DNA of 64,000 nucleotides from Acanthochlamys bracteata (Eukaryota; Streptophyta; Magnoliopsida; Pandanales; Velloziaceae): contig CM034136.1 in assembly GCA_019914995.1 (NCBI GenBank), positions 5,285,270 to 5,349,269 of the forward strand, read 5' to 3'. Both the position numbers and the translations under genes were made by a program. Of the stretch, positions 63,560 through 64,000 are shown piece by piece. Under the pieces are notes generated by a model that was given only the letters and a program-made list of their open reading frames with translations, was not told the origin of the DNA and searched no databases. Numbering within the stretch: the stretch's first letter is position 1; each line of letters opens with the position of its first letter.

Positions 63560-64000
63560 CTGAGGAGGAGACTAGGTTAGGTGGTCATGAAAATATTTTA
63601 TACTATACAAAAGCAACGACAAAGCATTGATAGATGAAGCTCACAACTACTCTTACAAACAACCTGGAGCCATCCTATACTTGTAATTTTCCTACTTGAG
63701 ATTTTACTAAGAGGACCACCAAGTTCAGTAGATGATTCATGATGCAACACAAACGCATCTATACAGGGTCACCTCACTGCAGTTTTCTTGATTGGTGTGC
63801 ACCCTTAACTGTAACATTTGTTGGTTGTAGTAAAGAAGTATAGCTTCAAATCCACCACTTTTATATGTCAGTAAGGTGAGATTGAGAAAATTCAATATAA
63901 TGTAGAAGCTAATTTTTCTCAGTTAGTGATCCATCTGATCTTTGCTATACCTTTGTAGGCTTAAGTTAAATGTCAAAGACATCATTCAGCAGGGAAGGCT
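63560..64000. other. Probable intron of the SPF27-like gene
   Basis: Upstream (minus-strand sense) of the exon starting at 63559. AT-rich and non-coding as far as I can see. A donor-like CTACAAAG|gtatagc read on the minus strand lies near 63951-63955 and may mark the end of the next exon, but its frame does not read convincingly. Confidence 0.35.

Overview
This is a nuclear segment of a flowering plant, most likely a eudicot. The genes are intron-rich with AT-rich introns and intergenic DNA. The gene set is plant-specific: AGO4-clade Argonautes, a two-AP2-domain WRINKLED-type factor with its 9-nt microexon, a DTX/MATE carrier, and a nuclear-encoded organellar DNA gyrase A. I cannot name the species from sequence alone. 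I see no virus-like or LTR element. The mobile DNA I can support consists of short AT-rich MITE-like insertions.

Layout. 1-17.9 kb is an AGO4-clade cluster on the plus strand: the 3' part of one Argonaute (A), then a second gene (B) with a TATA box and a long leader intron, then a near-identical tandem copy (C) that starts inside the first coding exon of B. B and C share a unit of about 5.14 kb. Both carry small indels that break the frame, but at different places. 18.4-20 kb is AT-rich DNA with MITE-like elements. At 20.2-21.6 kb is an intronless two-RRM protein of the UBA2 type, followed by 3.9 kb without a gene and a tRNA-Ala(UGC). At 26.8-29.3 kb is the AP2 factor. TMEM230 lies on the minus strand at 31.8-33.4 kb. 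A MATE transporter (35.2-40.2 kb), a REX1-B DNA-repair-type protein (41.6-44.9 kb) and an ARF1 GTPase (46.3-49.3 kb) follow on the plus strand. A 27-exon GYRA gene fills 50.1-61.0 kb on the minus strand. The window ends in unassigned open fragments and the 3' exons of a probable SPF27/MOS4 spliceosome gene, also minus.

How the genes relate. Apart from the AGO cluster this is ordinary plant gene order without operon logic: RNA-directed DNA methylation (AGO4), RNA binding (UBA2), lipid-related transcription (WRI-like), vesicle traffic (ARF1, TMEM230), solute export (MATE), DNA repair (REX1-B), organelle DNA topology (GYRA) and splicing (SPF27).

The points most worth a second look are: the AGO4 B/C duplication with reciprocal lesions and its loss of the B terminator; a cluster of two perfect TCP-type palindromes and two G-boxes inside intron 6 of the AP2 gene; Z-DNA-prone runs in the AGO4 leader intron; a duplicated splice donor in a GYRA intron; and GC-AG introns.
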